NCBI GenBank assembly: GCA_963921825.1
Contig: OY997593.1
Location: 39,199,111-39,263,110, forward strand
Direction of reading: 5' to 3'
Length of the DNA stretch: 64,000 nt
DNA from: Erodium maritimum
Taxonomy: Eukaryota; Streptophyta; Magnoliopsida; Geraniales; Geraniaceae
Positions 50,613 through 62,944 of this stretch are shown piece after piece (the first letter of the stretch is position 1; every line of letters begins with the position of its first letter). The notes under the pieces were generated by a model that made no database searches, was not told the DNA's origin, and saw only the letters and a list, made by a program, of their open reading frames with translations. The position numbers and the translations under genes were made by a program.

Positions 50613-53600
50613 TGTAAAACCCGCTTCGTTTCATTAGGGTATTAATTTAAAATCCTAAAACATTAGGGTAGGTTCTTGAAACAAGTGGCAAAAAAAAACA
50701 GAATGGAAGCTGGGCAGGCCAGACCCGGTTTGAGCTTGAGCCCATTTGTTGTTTGAGGCCCAAATGGCCGGCCCAAAGCCCGACCTATAAAAGGGTGGGC
50801 ATTAGGGTTCTGAAACCCTAATCCCCATTTCCCTTTCTCCTTCAGCCGCCCCCTCCTCTCTTCTTCGACCCACACAGCCGACCCTCTCCTTCCTCCTCCG
50901 TCGCCGGCCGTCCCCGACCCTCTCCTTCCTCCTCCGTCGCCGGCCGTCCCCGACCACCATCTCCCTCACCCCTCGCCATCTCACCTCGCCGGAAAACGTC
51001 CTCTCCGACCTCCTTCTTCTTCGCCCTAACCAGATCCGACCACCACTCCCTCTCCCGTCTCCAGCTCCGGCGACCCTCACCTCCGTCCTCCTCACCTCCT
51101 CCGTCCAACCACGCCAGCGCCGACCGAGCCCGAGCTCGCCGTCCGACCCTCCTCCCTCACCAGATCCGTCCAACCACGCCGCCGTCAAGCCACCGTCCCC
51201 GAGCTCCCCATGCCGTCTTCCTCTCCCGTGCTCGACTCCGGCGCGTTCGACAGATCCGGGACGAAGCCTCCATGGCCGTCCGGATCTGAGCCGAGAAGAG
51301 TCCAGCCGTGCACCGCCGTGCCCGCCGTCGTGCACCGCCGCCGCCCTTGCCGTCCCTTCTCTACGGTTAGGCCCCGGCCGACGCCGCCCTCGCCGGCGGC
51401 CGACCGGTTCGAAACCGAACCTCTATTTTTCCCGTCTTCGAACTACTGTAAATCGGGTTTTGTTGTAACAAACAAAGAAAATGAAATAAAACCTTTTTCG
51501 AGTTAGTTTGGATCTGTATTTGGTTAAACCGTTAATGAAATCGATTAATATCTGTTAAACCTGTAAATGAAATCGATTAATTTAGAATCGGATTTGAAGT
51601 TGAAAAGGGAAGTAAAACAAAACAAAACAGTTTGGATTTGATTAGGGTTTTGAAGGAAAAGAATTTGAAAATCAGATTGGAGTAAAAGACGGTTTTTTGT
51701 AGTTGCTTCGGTTGAAATCGAAATCACAGTTTTGGAAAGAAAAGGTTGTAAACCGGAAAATCAAATTTAAAAAAAAAGGGGTTTTAAAATGGAAAGGGGA
51801 TTAAAAGCGTTTCGGTTTTAAAAACGGTTTGAATCGAGGAGTTGTGAATCTAATTTGTAAATGGGATTTAGGGGCGGTTGTTCAAAAACAAAGATCGGAA
51901 CGGAAATGGATTTGAATTAAAAAGGGAATTAGATTTGAAACAAAAACCGTTCTGTTTTGAATAAACGGTTGGTAATCGGAATTAGGAACGAATATGGAAC
52001 TCTGGTTAAATTGGACTGCTAGCTGGGTTAAAAAGGGAACAAAAGCGGACCGCTGAATCGGACCTCGGGATTCGTGCATTGGGACCGTGCCTCGCATGCA
52101 CCAGTATCGGTGCTCGGGTACTCAAACCCGATTCGCCGTGACCCCGTTTGTATCCCGCTCGAGTTTAAGGGACAACTGTCGGATTTAAACTGGAGTGATC
52201 ATGACCGTTAAATTAATCTTTAACTTAACGGTGGAACCGTCATTAATTTATGGCTTTTGTGTTATCTTTAGAGTCCGGCTTTCGATCGAAGTGAAGCTCG
52301 GGGGTAGCGAGCCAGAACGTCAGCAGCTAGGAAGCGTAGCAGTTGCTCTTCAGTTGAGGTAGGGAAAAGTAGCCGGATCTTGGCCCTGACTAGGGAAAGT
52401 TAACAGTAGAATTGCATGTGACACCGGGGTGTCGTGGGTTGAATAGGTTTATTTAAATATTAGAAAAGCATGATACGGGGTTGTAGCGTTTATCAGAAAA
52501 GCGTGTTACGGGAATGCATGTGACACTTAGTAGTGTCGTAGGAGAAGAGAACTTAGCGTTAACTGATTTACTGGAGGCATATGACCATGCCCGGAGGTTG
52601 ATTGCGAACTTATCGATATTAGGAGTACTGGAGGCATATGACCATGCCCGGAGGTTGTTTGTGGAACTAGTGATCTTAGGGCTGTTGGAGGCATCGTTTA
52701 TGCCGGAGGTTGTTGTGTGTTGTTTATTGTCGAGTTTGGGTGGCCATGAGAGCCGTGTTATTTGATTTGGTGTTTGGGTGGCCATGAGAGCCCCTGTTAT
52801 TTAAATTGGTGTCTTGGGTGGCCGTGAGTGCCCGTGCTTTACTGTTGGTGTTTTGGGGTGGCCGTGAGTGCCGTGGGGTTGTTGAACCCGAGTCTTGATC
52901 GTTGGCGTGTCTTGAGTGGCAGTGAGTGCCCGTGGGGTTGTTGAACCCGAGTCTTGATTGTTGAGGTGTCTTGAGTGGCCTTGAGTGCCTGTGGTCGAAC
53001 TTGCTTGTGATTGTGTTTGTGATGGTGACTGTGATTGTGAGTGCGTGAGTAAGAGAGGTTACTGAGACAGGTCGACCGCCTGGCCTGAGTGGTTCGGCAA
53101 AGTGCGTGAGTGAGAGAGGTGAGTGAGACAGGTCGACCGCCTGGCCTGAGTGGTTCGGAAAAGTGCGTGAGTGAGAGAGGTGAGTGAGACAGGTCGACCG
53201 CCTGGCCTGAGTGGTTCGGAAAAGTGCGTGAGTGAGAGAGGTGAGTGAGACAGGTCGACCGCCTGGCCTGAGTGGTTCGGCAAAGTGCGTGAGTGAGAGA
53301 GGTGAGTGAGACAGGTCGACCGCCTGGCCTGAGTGGTTCGGCAAAGCGCGTGAGTGAGAGAGGTGAGTGAGACAGGTCGACCGCCTGGCCTGAGTGGTTC
53401 GGCAAAGTGCGTGAGTAAGAGAGGTGAGTAAGACAGGTCGACCGCCTGGCCTGAGTGGTTCGGCAAAGCGCATGAGTGAGGGAGATTACTGAGCAGCTGG
53501 TTTGCGATCCTTTGTGATCTTGTTTGGTGTGCGATCCTTTGTGATCTTGTTTGGGGTTACGTGGTTCCTTTGAGTCCTTGGAAGAGGTCGTGATCGTTTT

Positions 53601-54062
53601 GTCGTGTCTACTTACATGTTTGAGTGTTGAGTCGTTCGAGGAAGGTCACCGTGGGTGTTTGTCAGTCAGAGTACTTGGGTTGGGGACAGTGATCCCCGGG
53701 GTTGAGTTTGTTGTTGGTGTTACCGGCATTGTCTGCTAATTATGCCGTAGTCAGTCTGTTATCCGTGGTGGTGAGCGAACGCTCACCCCTAGCTGCTTTT
53801 CCTACAGGTACTGTTCGTGGGACGGACTAGGTGAGCTCTCGAAGCTTGTGGAGCCAGGAGCGGAGTCCGGGTTTTTACTTTTGGTCTAGCGACGGATACC
53901 TCGCCTTTTTGTCCGCTTGTGGGACGTCTTATTTGAATTGTAACTACCCTTTTGTTGAACTAAACTGTTATTGTAAAATGTTTTAATGGAAATGTTTTCA
54001 AGTGTTTTCTTATTCTAAACGTTCGCGTCCCGAGTTCGGTTTACTAAAATTGGGCCGTGACA
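50613..54062 (+). mobile_element. Solo LTR, Tekay-type Gypsy, plus orientation
   Basis: TSD TGACA flanks it (50608-50612 and 54063-54067). It starts TGTAAAACCCGC and ends GGGCCGTGACA. It shares several blocks with the other Tekay LTRs in inverse orientation: GTAGCCGGATCTTGGCCCTGACTAGG near 52370, the hairpin at 53770-53787, and GTACTG near 53810. At 3.45 kb it is the longest of the set. Its first 1.7 kb is unlike the others. Long open frames in it are compositional or repeat-driven. Confidence 0.88.
53066..53492 (+). repeat. 61-bp tandem repeat, seven copies, in the solo LTR
   Basis: Units start at 53066, 53127, 53188, 53249, 53310, 53371 and 53432. Each holds GACAGGTCGACCGCCTGGCC and GTGCGTGAGTGAGAGAGG. 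The copies are nearly identical. The core word is the same SalI-containing word found once in the related LTRs. Confidence 0.95.
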
Positions 54063-54369
54063 TGACAAGCCTGAGCTACTTCTTTGCATTCTCAAACTGA
54101 ACTTAGTGGACTTTTACCTCGGGTCGCTATATACATATGAGTAGGAATGTAGTTGTAAAACAGAAATCAAGGAAGCCTGACATTATAAATACTAAAATAA
54201 TATTACATTAAATTATGATCTAATCTTAATTTCTTCATCAGAGTTCAGAACAAAAAATGTGACAACTTTAAGAAAGTTCGTAACAAATCGACTTTAGATA
54301 ACAATTTCGGGTAGCTGCATAACATTAACCATGTTATAGATTTAACAGCATAGTTTACATGATTGTGAA

Positions 54370-54485
54370 TTAAGAAAATAATGGCCTAAAATCTAAGCGA
54401 CCATCTGGTACATGTCTGTAGTCTTTCAACAGCAACATACACCCAATATCAGCTTGTAACCACACATCATTCATACTGAACATTC
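54370..54485 (-). other. Exon-like fragment (last exon), unrecognised
   Basis: Acceptor TTGTTTCAG, then GMFSMNDVWLQADIGCMLLL and KDYRHVPDGRLDFRPLFS and a stop. It is protein-like, but I cannot name it. Confidence 0.35.
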
Positions 54486-54788
54486 CTGAAACAATCAATG
54501 ATGTAAGATGAGAAGAATTTTGTATATGATGCGTTATGAATTGAAGCTGCGGAATTTTAGCACGTACTATCAACAAAATTAGAAAATAAAAAATTGGAGA
54601 CAACAAAAAAATTCAAAACATGAAAAATGAAATTATTATGAAGAATCCTTGACCACAAACATTTTCTATTGACCAAATTTTTACCAAATTTCCTATGAAT
54701 ACAAATATAGAAATGCATATGTTATGGAGACTGAAACCGCAAACTCGTGATGCAAACTTAAAGTGCATCTCAAATAAGCAAAAATCAC

Positions 54789-54929
54789 CTGTGAAATCAA
54801 GCTCAAGACAAACAAACCAGCATCCAAATAAGATATCCAATCACGTAGAAAGTCACCCACAATTAGTGCCTCGCCAGTATCCATGACCTCAAAAAATGAA
54901 ATTAATCGGCCTTTGCAAAATAGTGTCAT
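54789..54929 (-). other. Exon-like fragment, unrecognised
   Basis: A single open frame (FFEVMDTGEALIVGDFLRDW, then ISYLDAGLFVLSLISQ) ends at a good donor (TCACAG/GTGATT). It is on the same strand as 54370-54485 and may belong to the same former gene. Confidence 0.35.
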
Positions 54930-55549
54930 ATCGACCTTAGGGATTTAATCTGCAGATATGGCGAACTCCCACATTTTAATATGTGAACAACATTTTTGTA
55001 AGTAAATTCAAAGTGTGGAGGAAGCATATAGCAAACCACAAAAAAAAACTGTACTTGTATATAAACTGGAATGCAGAAAATGAAAACAACAAACACCCCA
55101 TGTCTTATAAATAATATCGGGATTGAAATCATCTGTAGCTTATTCCTAGGATATATGAAGCCTACTAACTCGTAATGCTAGAATAAACTGAACCATCATA
55201 AAAAAGACATTCATATACCACCATAATCCTAAAATAAAACCATAAATAAGCCATTCAAATACTACCATTGCAAATGTAATCCATAAACCATGATCACATT
55301 TCAAGCGACCTAACTTGTGAGTTAAAACAGCCTATATATAAATTCAACGGAAAAAGATAACACACATCAACCTTTTAAACAACAAAATAATAGGATCAAG
55401 CAAAATTACACATGTGTGTACACGTTTTTATTCAAGAATCACCCTTGGCTGATAAAATATTTAAAAAGAAAAAAAGAAGGGAATAGACTGAAGTCATTGG
55501 AGAATAGTAGCAAGAAATATCTTTGTACTGTAAAAACCAAGTTAAATAC

Positions 55550-55630
55550 CTGCAACTCTCTATGTGTCAAAAGCTCCATGAGGCTAGTATGAACAACGAC
55601 ATATAACTTTTTACCACCACAACAATGCGA
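55550..55630 (-). pseudogene. M48-family peptidase exon fragment
   Basis: The minus strand reads CGGKKLYVVVHTSLMELLTHRELQ in parts (GGKKLYVVVHTS and LMELLTHRELQ), then a donor GTATTT. Plant plastid M48 peptidases have ISGKKPF.VVHTSL.ELL...ELQ right before the HELGH zinc motif. The HExxH exon is not present downstream. Upstream the frame is not recognisable. The match is short, so confidence is moderate. Confidence 0.55.
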
Positions 55631-57680
55631 TGATTCTTTGTTGCTTCATCTGCCGCTCTTAGTCCCATGAACGATTTCGAGTATCAAGCCAATTTTCCAA
55701 ACAAACGATTTTCTGAGCACTAACTGGTTCTGCAAAAAACAACAATTCAGCCTCTGTTACTGCTTCTCTAACGCATAAAAAAAACAGGGTTTCGCTTTTA
55801 TAAATATAATAGATTGTAACACTCTAATTTAAATGATTGTGAGGTTTTCGATTTTCAGAGTGACTAAAACTCAACCATTTCCAAACATCAAGTGAACCAT
55901 TCAAATTCAATTCCATTGTATGCAACAGTGAATAACATAAACACAAAAATAAATTACAATGACATCAAATTAACTTAAACGGGAGAGTCTCAACATTATA
56001 TCACACTGCATAATTGGGAAAAGTTGTAAAAAAATAGAATATACTTCCTTTCCAAGATAGCCGGTATGAATTATGGATCAGGTTAAAGAAATCAAATTTA
56101 TAACTACATTAAAATATAAAGAGCTCAATCTCACTCTACTTCTAGAAAGAGAACTCCACATGATATAATGCAATATTATATTACCACTTCTTGCACTGAA
56201 AAAATAAAACTCATTGATATCACTCACAAATATAACCATATCTCTCTCATTTTAATAACAATCCACACAACAATCCATCAAACAATCAGCTCTTGTTACT
56301 ACACTGCACACTAACTATTGTTATTGTGAGTTATTTAGCTCTTGTTATTACACTACACAATAACTCGAAATCCTCTAAATCTTGTATGAAATGAAACATA
56401 CATTATGAGGTCTGACAGGCAAACAATACAAAGAAAATGCCCAGGAATACTAATAAAAAAAATAAAATATATAAAAATCTGACAACCAAATGAAAACATA
56501 AAAAATGAGGCTACTATCACATATTATGTCCCTGTGGTGACAGTATCATTGTAACATTAAGATTCAGAGGTTCGAAATCAAAATCATGCGTTCCACAAAA
56601 CTCAGCAAGCTAACATCATCAAACCCAACCCAATAGAGCCTCACATTCCACATCAACAACAAAATCACAACAATAAGAAAACAGAAGGAGAAATTCGAAA
56701 GAACACGCACCTGGATCAAACTCAACATGTACTTGTCTATAGGAAAGTTTTCATCACTGAAGTACTATTCCATCTTCATACATACCTTGTATGATAATAA
56801 AGGAGTTAACATGTAAAATCGATTTTCGGGTGTTAAACAATTTTACTAACGTACATGTAAAAGCAATTTATGAAGAAGCATTTAGGAAGTATATATAGAA
56901 TGTACTAACTCTTTTTCCTACATTTTTAAGCATATATAGGCATATCACACATTGCAAAGGAAGCCAAAACCCTCAATTGGTCATTAAAGTGGAATCAGCT
57001 GCCTCTTATTGCTCTCTACACAAGACTTAACCCCATTTCTCAACAAACCCGGATAAGATCACCAAGAGCCCTCATTTGACGACAAAATGGAATTTAAAAG
57101 CAAACAAAAGCTCACTACTTTTACCGCAAACAGTAGAAAAATAAGGATTTGTGTTCAAATTCTCTCAACTTCTAAGCTTTCTCATTTCAAAACAACCCAG
57201 GATATGCACACCACACAAACATCAACAAATGAGTGCCCAATTCTTCTCCATGAAAACATAACCCACAAGCTACATGAAATCAATGATACTTGTTCATATT
57301 CCGAATTTTCACCATCAAGGCCAGAGAAGATTCAAACTACCAAAAAATAAACCCACATGCTACAATTCATTTTGCCTCCTCTCCTCAAATTCATAAACGG
57401 AAATTCATAACCAGACACCAATTGCATGAAATCCAAATGCAAAAAAGACCCATGTCAACCATACAAACCCGCTGGAAATTTCTTAAGCTGTGGCACCATT
57501 GATGTTTGCAAAAGTCATAGCCACTTTCTCCAAATGTTAGTAGAAGTCATAGCTACTGTTTCTCTACAACACGATTCCAGATGGGAACAATGGACAACAT
57601 ATCAAAGCTCAATAATCAATAACTATAACCACACAAATAGCAAAGTCACTAAAATAGGTTAGAGAGAAAGACATCGTTGG
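55631..57680. other. AT-rich sequence without clear genes
   Basis: Short frames here have no recognisable domain. No element ends were identified. Confidence 0.4.
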
Positions 57681-57752
57681 TTACAGCTCCCCATCATCCT
57701 CATATTCTTCTTTGCTCATTTCTTTCACTAATGGACTCTTATACCTCAATCC
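57681..57752 (-). other. Possible C-terminal exon end, unrecognised
   Basis: The frame RYKSPLVKEMSKEEYEDDGEL ends at a stop at 57681-57683. The acidic tail looks protein-like, but the match is too short to name. Confidence 0.2.
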
Positions 57753-58669
57753 ACGTTATATGATTCAAAGCATAGATCCAACAATTTTAGATCGACAAAA
57801 CATATGGTTGGAAGAAGTAGAGTCCCAAATTGAAGAAATTATAAAGTTAATCTAAAGCAGAACCAAATCGAGTGTAACGATGCCCAAATTGATTACAGCA
57901 ACTAAAGCCGATCAATTCACAAAATCGAAGAAGCCAACTTTGGAATTAAAGACGGATGATCAGAAAAAAAATGAATCTAGCATTTATACAAACCAAAGGA
58001 AAAACACAACATACTAAAAAAGAATACCTTATTGGAAATTGTCTTGCAATAAAATATGGGATAATTGTCAAAACATGCACTAATGTTTCGTCCACAAACG
58101 AAATAGTGCATAATGTTTTGTCCACGTCGTCTGGTTACCCTTATGAATCGTCCACACACTTCTGTTAAAAAAGTGTAACAGCAGAACCTGAATTGACAAA
58201 TTTGTCCTTTTGGTTTGAAATTCAAAAATAAGAATGAGTTAAAAGACTGATATACCCTCAATTTTGCCCGTTTGGTTTGAGATTCAAAAATTATTTTTAT
58301 TTTCAAAAATTCAGATTTTAATTAAAAATATATATATAAATCAGTTTTTTTTAATTTTTTTTATTAAAAACAGTTTTATTTCAAAAATCATTTTTATTTT
58401 TTTAAAATTTAAATAAAAAAAGAAAAAAAATTATTAATTAAATTTTTTTATATAAATAAAATTAATTTTTTTAAAAAATAAAAAATGATTTTTGAAATAA
58501 AACTGTTTTTAATAAAAAAAATTATTTTTTTAAAAAAAACTGATTTTATAAAAAAAATAATGAACAGGGTAAAGAAAAAAAGAAAAAATTATTAATTAAA
58601 TTTTTTTATATAAATAAAATTAATTTTTAAAAAAATAAAAATGATTTTTGAAATAAAACTGTTTTTAAT

Positions 58670-58747
58670 TGTAATTAGTATTGAGGAGTGGAAAAGTCAC
58701 CATTAATGATCTCTTCATTAATGGAGTAGTTGAAGAGTCTCAATACT

Positions 58748-58811
<64 letters not shown>

Positions 58812-58866
58812 TTACTTGTGTATTATCAAAACAAGTTGAATGAGAACATATTTTCTCATTTCTACA
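58670..58866 (+). repeat. 5' LTR of the short-LTR Copia
   Basis: TGTAATTAG to TTTCTACA, 197 bp, including a long AT run. The 3' partner is 149 bp. Confidence 0.92.
58750..58808. repeat. (AT)n microsatellite inside the 5' LTR
   Basis: About 29 AT units. The 3' LTR has only about four at the same place, so the expansion or contraction happened after insertion. Confidence 0.95.
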
Positions 58867-58878
58867 TGGTATCAGAGC
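58867..58878 (+). other. Primer binding site, tRNA-Met type
   Basis: TGGTATCAGAGC directly follows the LTR end CA. Confidence 0.9.
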
Positions 58879-59388
58879 TGTGGTTATCAGCTCTGTGGGG
58901 TTGGGAAATTTAGGAGTGAGCCTCCATTGTGCCCGGTGTGCACGTTCACGTTAGGTGTGTTTTGTTTTTTATTGGCATTCTGTTCTCACCTCCTATCCCA
59001 TTGGATAGAAAATATTTTGGGTTTCCTTCTTCTGAAATCGCAGAGCCATCTGACCCCAACCGGAGTTGCACTTGCCGGGACAAGTTGCTAGTATTTGGGA
59101 ACTGTTTGGCTTATTTACGAAGTTCCAGACACCTTTTTTCTCTCACCTCCGGCGAGTGAGGTCTTTACAAGGCATAACCGGCCGTTCTGGAGTTTCTGGA
59201 TATTTTCGCCACCGCGTACAGCCGCGCGTGGACCCCACGCGCCACCGCCTTCCACCGCGCGTGAAGTCACGCGCCGCCCGTCTACCACCGCGCGTGGACC
59301 CCACGTGCCGCCGTTCGCCGCCGCCTAATTCGGCTGCCTAATCCGGGAATTTTCCATCCGTTATTTACTGGAGACCAAGTGTTCCATT

Positions 59389-62300
59389 ATGATGGAAGGA
59401 AACCCTATGCATTGGAATCGAGAACCTCGATCTGTTGGTTATCGAACAATCACTCTATCTGCTGTTGAGTATGATCAATTTCGTCAGTACCAGAAGACAC
59501 TCATGCGTTCATCTCACTCTGTCGCCTCTGCCGCCGAGTCAGGTAATCTACCTATGTGTTCCATTTCATCAGCATCCTCTTCCCAATGGGTCCTTGATTC
59601 TGGTGCCACAGATCACATGACAGGTAACCCTAAATTACTTAACACTTATAAGCCTCATTCTTCGTGTTCTTCTGTAACACTAGCTGATGGGTCTGAGCGT
59701 TTGGTTCTCGGTTCTGGGACAACCCACCTTACACCGTCCATTTCCTTACCATTTGTCTTAAGTTTGCCTGGATTTTCTTTTAATCTGTTGTCTATCAGTA
59801 AAATAACTCGGGCCCTCAATTGTTGTGTCTCATTTTACCCTGATCATTGTTTGTTTCAGGATCTTTTGACGAAGCGAATTATTGGCGAAGGACATGTATC
59901 AGGGGGGCTTTACATTATGGATACCCAAAGACCCGCACCACCAATCGCTTGTTTAGCCTCCTTAACCCTGCTTGAAGCTCACTGTCGTTCCGGCCACCCA
60001 TCGCTTCCGGTTTTGAAGCGCCTCTATCCCCAGTTTGAAAAGGTACAATCCTTCGATTGTGAAGCATGTCGGTTTGCTAAACATCATCGTCTCCCTTTTA
60101 CTCCTAGAGTCAAGAAAAGAGTTTGTTCCCATTTTGAATTAGTTCACTCTGATGTTTGGGGTCCGTCACCCGTGGTGTCTAAAACTGGGGTTCAATATTT
60201 GTCTCTTTTGTGGATGATTTTTCCCGAACTACATGGCTTTATTTCATGAAAAAACCGTTCTGAGTTATTTTCTCATTTTACTGCTTTTTGTGCTGAAATA
60301 CAAACTCAGTTTGGTACTAAAGTTCGTATCTTGAGAAGTGACAATGCAAAAGAATATTTTTCTGCGCCATTCACTACTTATATGGCTCAGAATGGTATCC
60401 TTCATGAATCGTCTTGTGTTGACACTCCATCTCAAAATGGGGTTGCTGAAAGAAAAAATAGACATCTGCTTGAAACTGCAAGAGCCCTTTTATTTCAGAC
60501 TCATGTGCCAAAATATTTTTGGGCTGACGCAGTCTCCACTGCGTGTTTTCTCATTAATCGTATGCCTTCGTCTGTCCTTCAAGGTAACATCCCGTATCAA
60601 GTCTTATTCCCCACCAAACCTTTTTTTCCTATTACTCCTCGTATCTTTGGGAGTATATGTTTTGTCCGTGATGTTCGCCCTAGTCGTACAAAACTGGATC
60701 CAAAATCGGTCAAGTGTGTTTTCTTGGGGTACTCTCGGTTACAGAAAGGATATCGCTGTTATTGTCCAGATCTCCACCGATATCTTGTCTCCATTGATGT
60801 CACTTTTATGGAGCATTGTCCTTTCTTTTATTCGGCAATTCCTCATACTCCAAGACAGGGGGAGAACGATGACTTGTTAGTTTACCACATCTCTCATCGA
60901 GAACGGATTGTACCTACACCTACCACTACGCCAACACCATCTATGCATACTGTTCTGAATCCACCACCACCACCGCCATTGCCAATCCGATACATTTATT
61001 CCCGACGACAGGCCCCTCCCGCTACACAGGCACCACCCGCTACTCAAGCCCCTCCCGCTACACAGGCACCACCCGCTACTCAAGCCCCTCCCGCTGCATG
61101 TCCAGAGTCGAGTTCCTCTTCGCCAACAGATCCTGATGATGATCTCCCCATCGCCCTTCGTAAAGGTAAACGACAGTGTACGTATCCTATCTCTTCGTTT
61201 GTGTCATATGATCAGTTGTCTCCTATGTCGTGTTCCTTTATTGCCTCTCTTGATTCAGTTTCGGTTCCTAAAACTCTTCATGAGGCTTTATCCCATCCTG
61301 GCTGGTGTTCAGCGATGACAGAGGAGATGAGTGCATTGGATGCTAATGGTACTTGGCGATTGGTTCCGCTACCTCCCGGGAAAAAGGCTATTGGCTGTAA
61401 GTGGGTATTTGCTACTAAATTCAATTCTGATGGTTCTGTAGCCCGTCTTAAGGCTCGCCTGGTGGCTAAAGGATTCGCTCGAACTTATGGGGTGGATTAC
61501 TCGGATACTTTCTCTCCTGTTGCTAAACTGACTTATGTGCGATTGTTTATCTCTTTGGCAGCCACTTATGATTGGCCATTATACCAACTAGATATCAAAA
61601 ATGCTTTCTTACATGGGGACTTGAATGAGGAAGTTTATATGGAGCAACCTCCAGGTTTTGTTGCTCAGGGGGAGTCTGGAATGGTATGTCATCTTCAGAA
61701 ATCTTTATATGGGCTCAAACAAAGTCCTCGAGCGTGGTTTGGAAAGTTTAGTCAAGCAGTGGAAAAGTTTGGAATGAACAAGAGCAAGTCCGATCATTCT
61801 GTGTTTTACAGGAGCTCTCCAGCAGGTGTTATTCTCCTAGTGGTATATGTGGATGATATTGTTATCACCGGCAGCGATAAGGTGGGCATCTCTTCGTTGA
61901 AGTCGTTTCTCCACAGTCAATTTAGTACCAAAGATTTGGGTGTCTTGAAGTACTTTCTGGGAGTAGAAGTATCAAGAAGCAAGAAGGGAATTTTCTTATC
62001 TCAGAGAAAATATGTGCTGGACTTGTTAACAGAAACTGGAAAGCTAGGAGTCAAGCCATGTTCTGCCCCAATGGCTCAAAATACACAACTCATGAAAGAA
62101 GGAGAATTGTTTGAAAATCCAAAAAGGTATAGAAGAGTTGTGGGGAAACTAAACTATCTTACAGTAACCCGGCCTAACATTGCATACTCAGTGAGCATTG
62201 TAAGTCAGTTTATGTCTTCCCCTACAATCGAGCATTAGGCCGCGCTCGAACATATTCTGGGTTATCTAAAAGGAGCACCTGGACGAGGTATACTCTATCA

Positions 62301-62832
62301 GAATCATGGTCATACTCATATAGAGTGTTTTACAGATGCAGATTGGGCAGGATGCAAGATTCATCGTCGATCTACTTCAGGGTACTGTGTATTCGTAGGA
62401 GGCAATTTGGTCTCATGGAAAAGTAAGAAACAAAATGTAGTTTCTCGATCTAGTGCTGAATCGGAATACAGAGCCATGGCCCAGTCTGTAAGTGAAATAA
62501 TGTGGATCTACCAACTCCTTTCAGAACTTGGTCTCAAAGTCTCCATGCCCGCAAAGTTATGGTGTGATAATCAAGCTGCTCTTCATATTGCCTCAAATCC
62601 CGTGTTTCATGAACGAACCAAGCATATCGAGATTGATTGTCATTTCGTCCGTGAAAAACTTCAGCAAAATTTGATTACCACCGCATATGTGAAAACAGGA
62701 GATCAATTAGGGGACTTGTTCACTAAAGCACTTCCGGGTACTAGAGTTGATTACTTTTGTAACAAGCTGGGCATGATTATCAGCTTGAGGGGGAGTGTAA
62801 TTAGTATTGAGGAGTGGAAAAGTCACCATTAA
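59389..62832 (+). pseudogene. Copia pol region of the short-LTR element
   Basis: Protease VLDSGATDHMTGN near 59590; pre-integrase HCRSGHPSLPVLKRLYP and CEACRFAKHH (about 59980-60090); integrase LVHSDVWGP, RSDNAKEY and SQNGVAERKNRHLL (about 60140-60470); a Pro-rich linker with five APPAT-type repeats (61012-61095); reverse transcriptase KWVFATKFNSDGSVARLKAR, QLDIKNAFLHG and YVDDIVITGS (about 61390-61880); RNase H SSAESEYRAMAQ and HIEIDCHFVREK (about 62450-62660). Polypurine GAGGGGGAG precedes the 3' LTR. It is broken. Confidence 0.88.
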
Positions 62833-62944
62833 TGATCTCTTCATTAATGGAGTAGTTGAAGAGTCTCAATACTTGTGTATATATATTAGTTACTTGTGTA
62901 TTATCAAAACAAGTTGAATGAGAACATATTTTCTCATTTCTACA
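62796..62944 (+). repeat. 3' LTR of the short-LTR Copia
   Basis: TGTAATTAG to TTTCTACA, 149 bp. Directly preceded by the polypurine tract at 62787-62795. Confidence 0.92.

Larger units (their letters stand above)
58670..62944 (+). mobile_element. Short-LTR Copia element, broken, young
   Basis: TSD TTAAT (58665-58669 and 62945-62949). The LTRs are identical apart from the length of an AT microsatellite and a base next to it, so the insertion is recent. Order: LTR, primer site, a short gag region, protease, integrase, reverse transcriptase, RNase H, polypurine tract, LTR. LTRs of 150-200 bp occur in the Ale/Retrofit and Ivana lineages; the lineage here is not fixed. It is broken, with a few breaks, despite its youth. 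Confidence 0.9.

Noticed and set aside
50802-51335. 177-codon Arg/Gly-rich minus-strand frame
   Set aside because: It lies in a G+C-rich part of the solo LTR at 50613-54062, with repeated GGCCGTCCCCGAC phrases. Low-complexity composition explains it.
52724-53473. Three long overlapping minus-strand frames (249, 188 and 135 codons) with repeated peptides
   Set aside because: They are produced by the 61-bp tandem repeat. Because 61 is not a multiple of three, a stop-free unit reads open in all three frames. The sequence lies inside a solo LTR.
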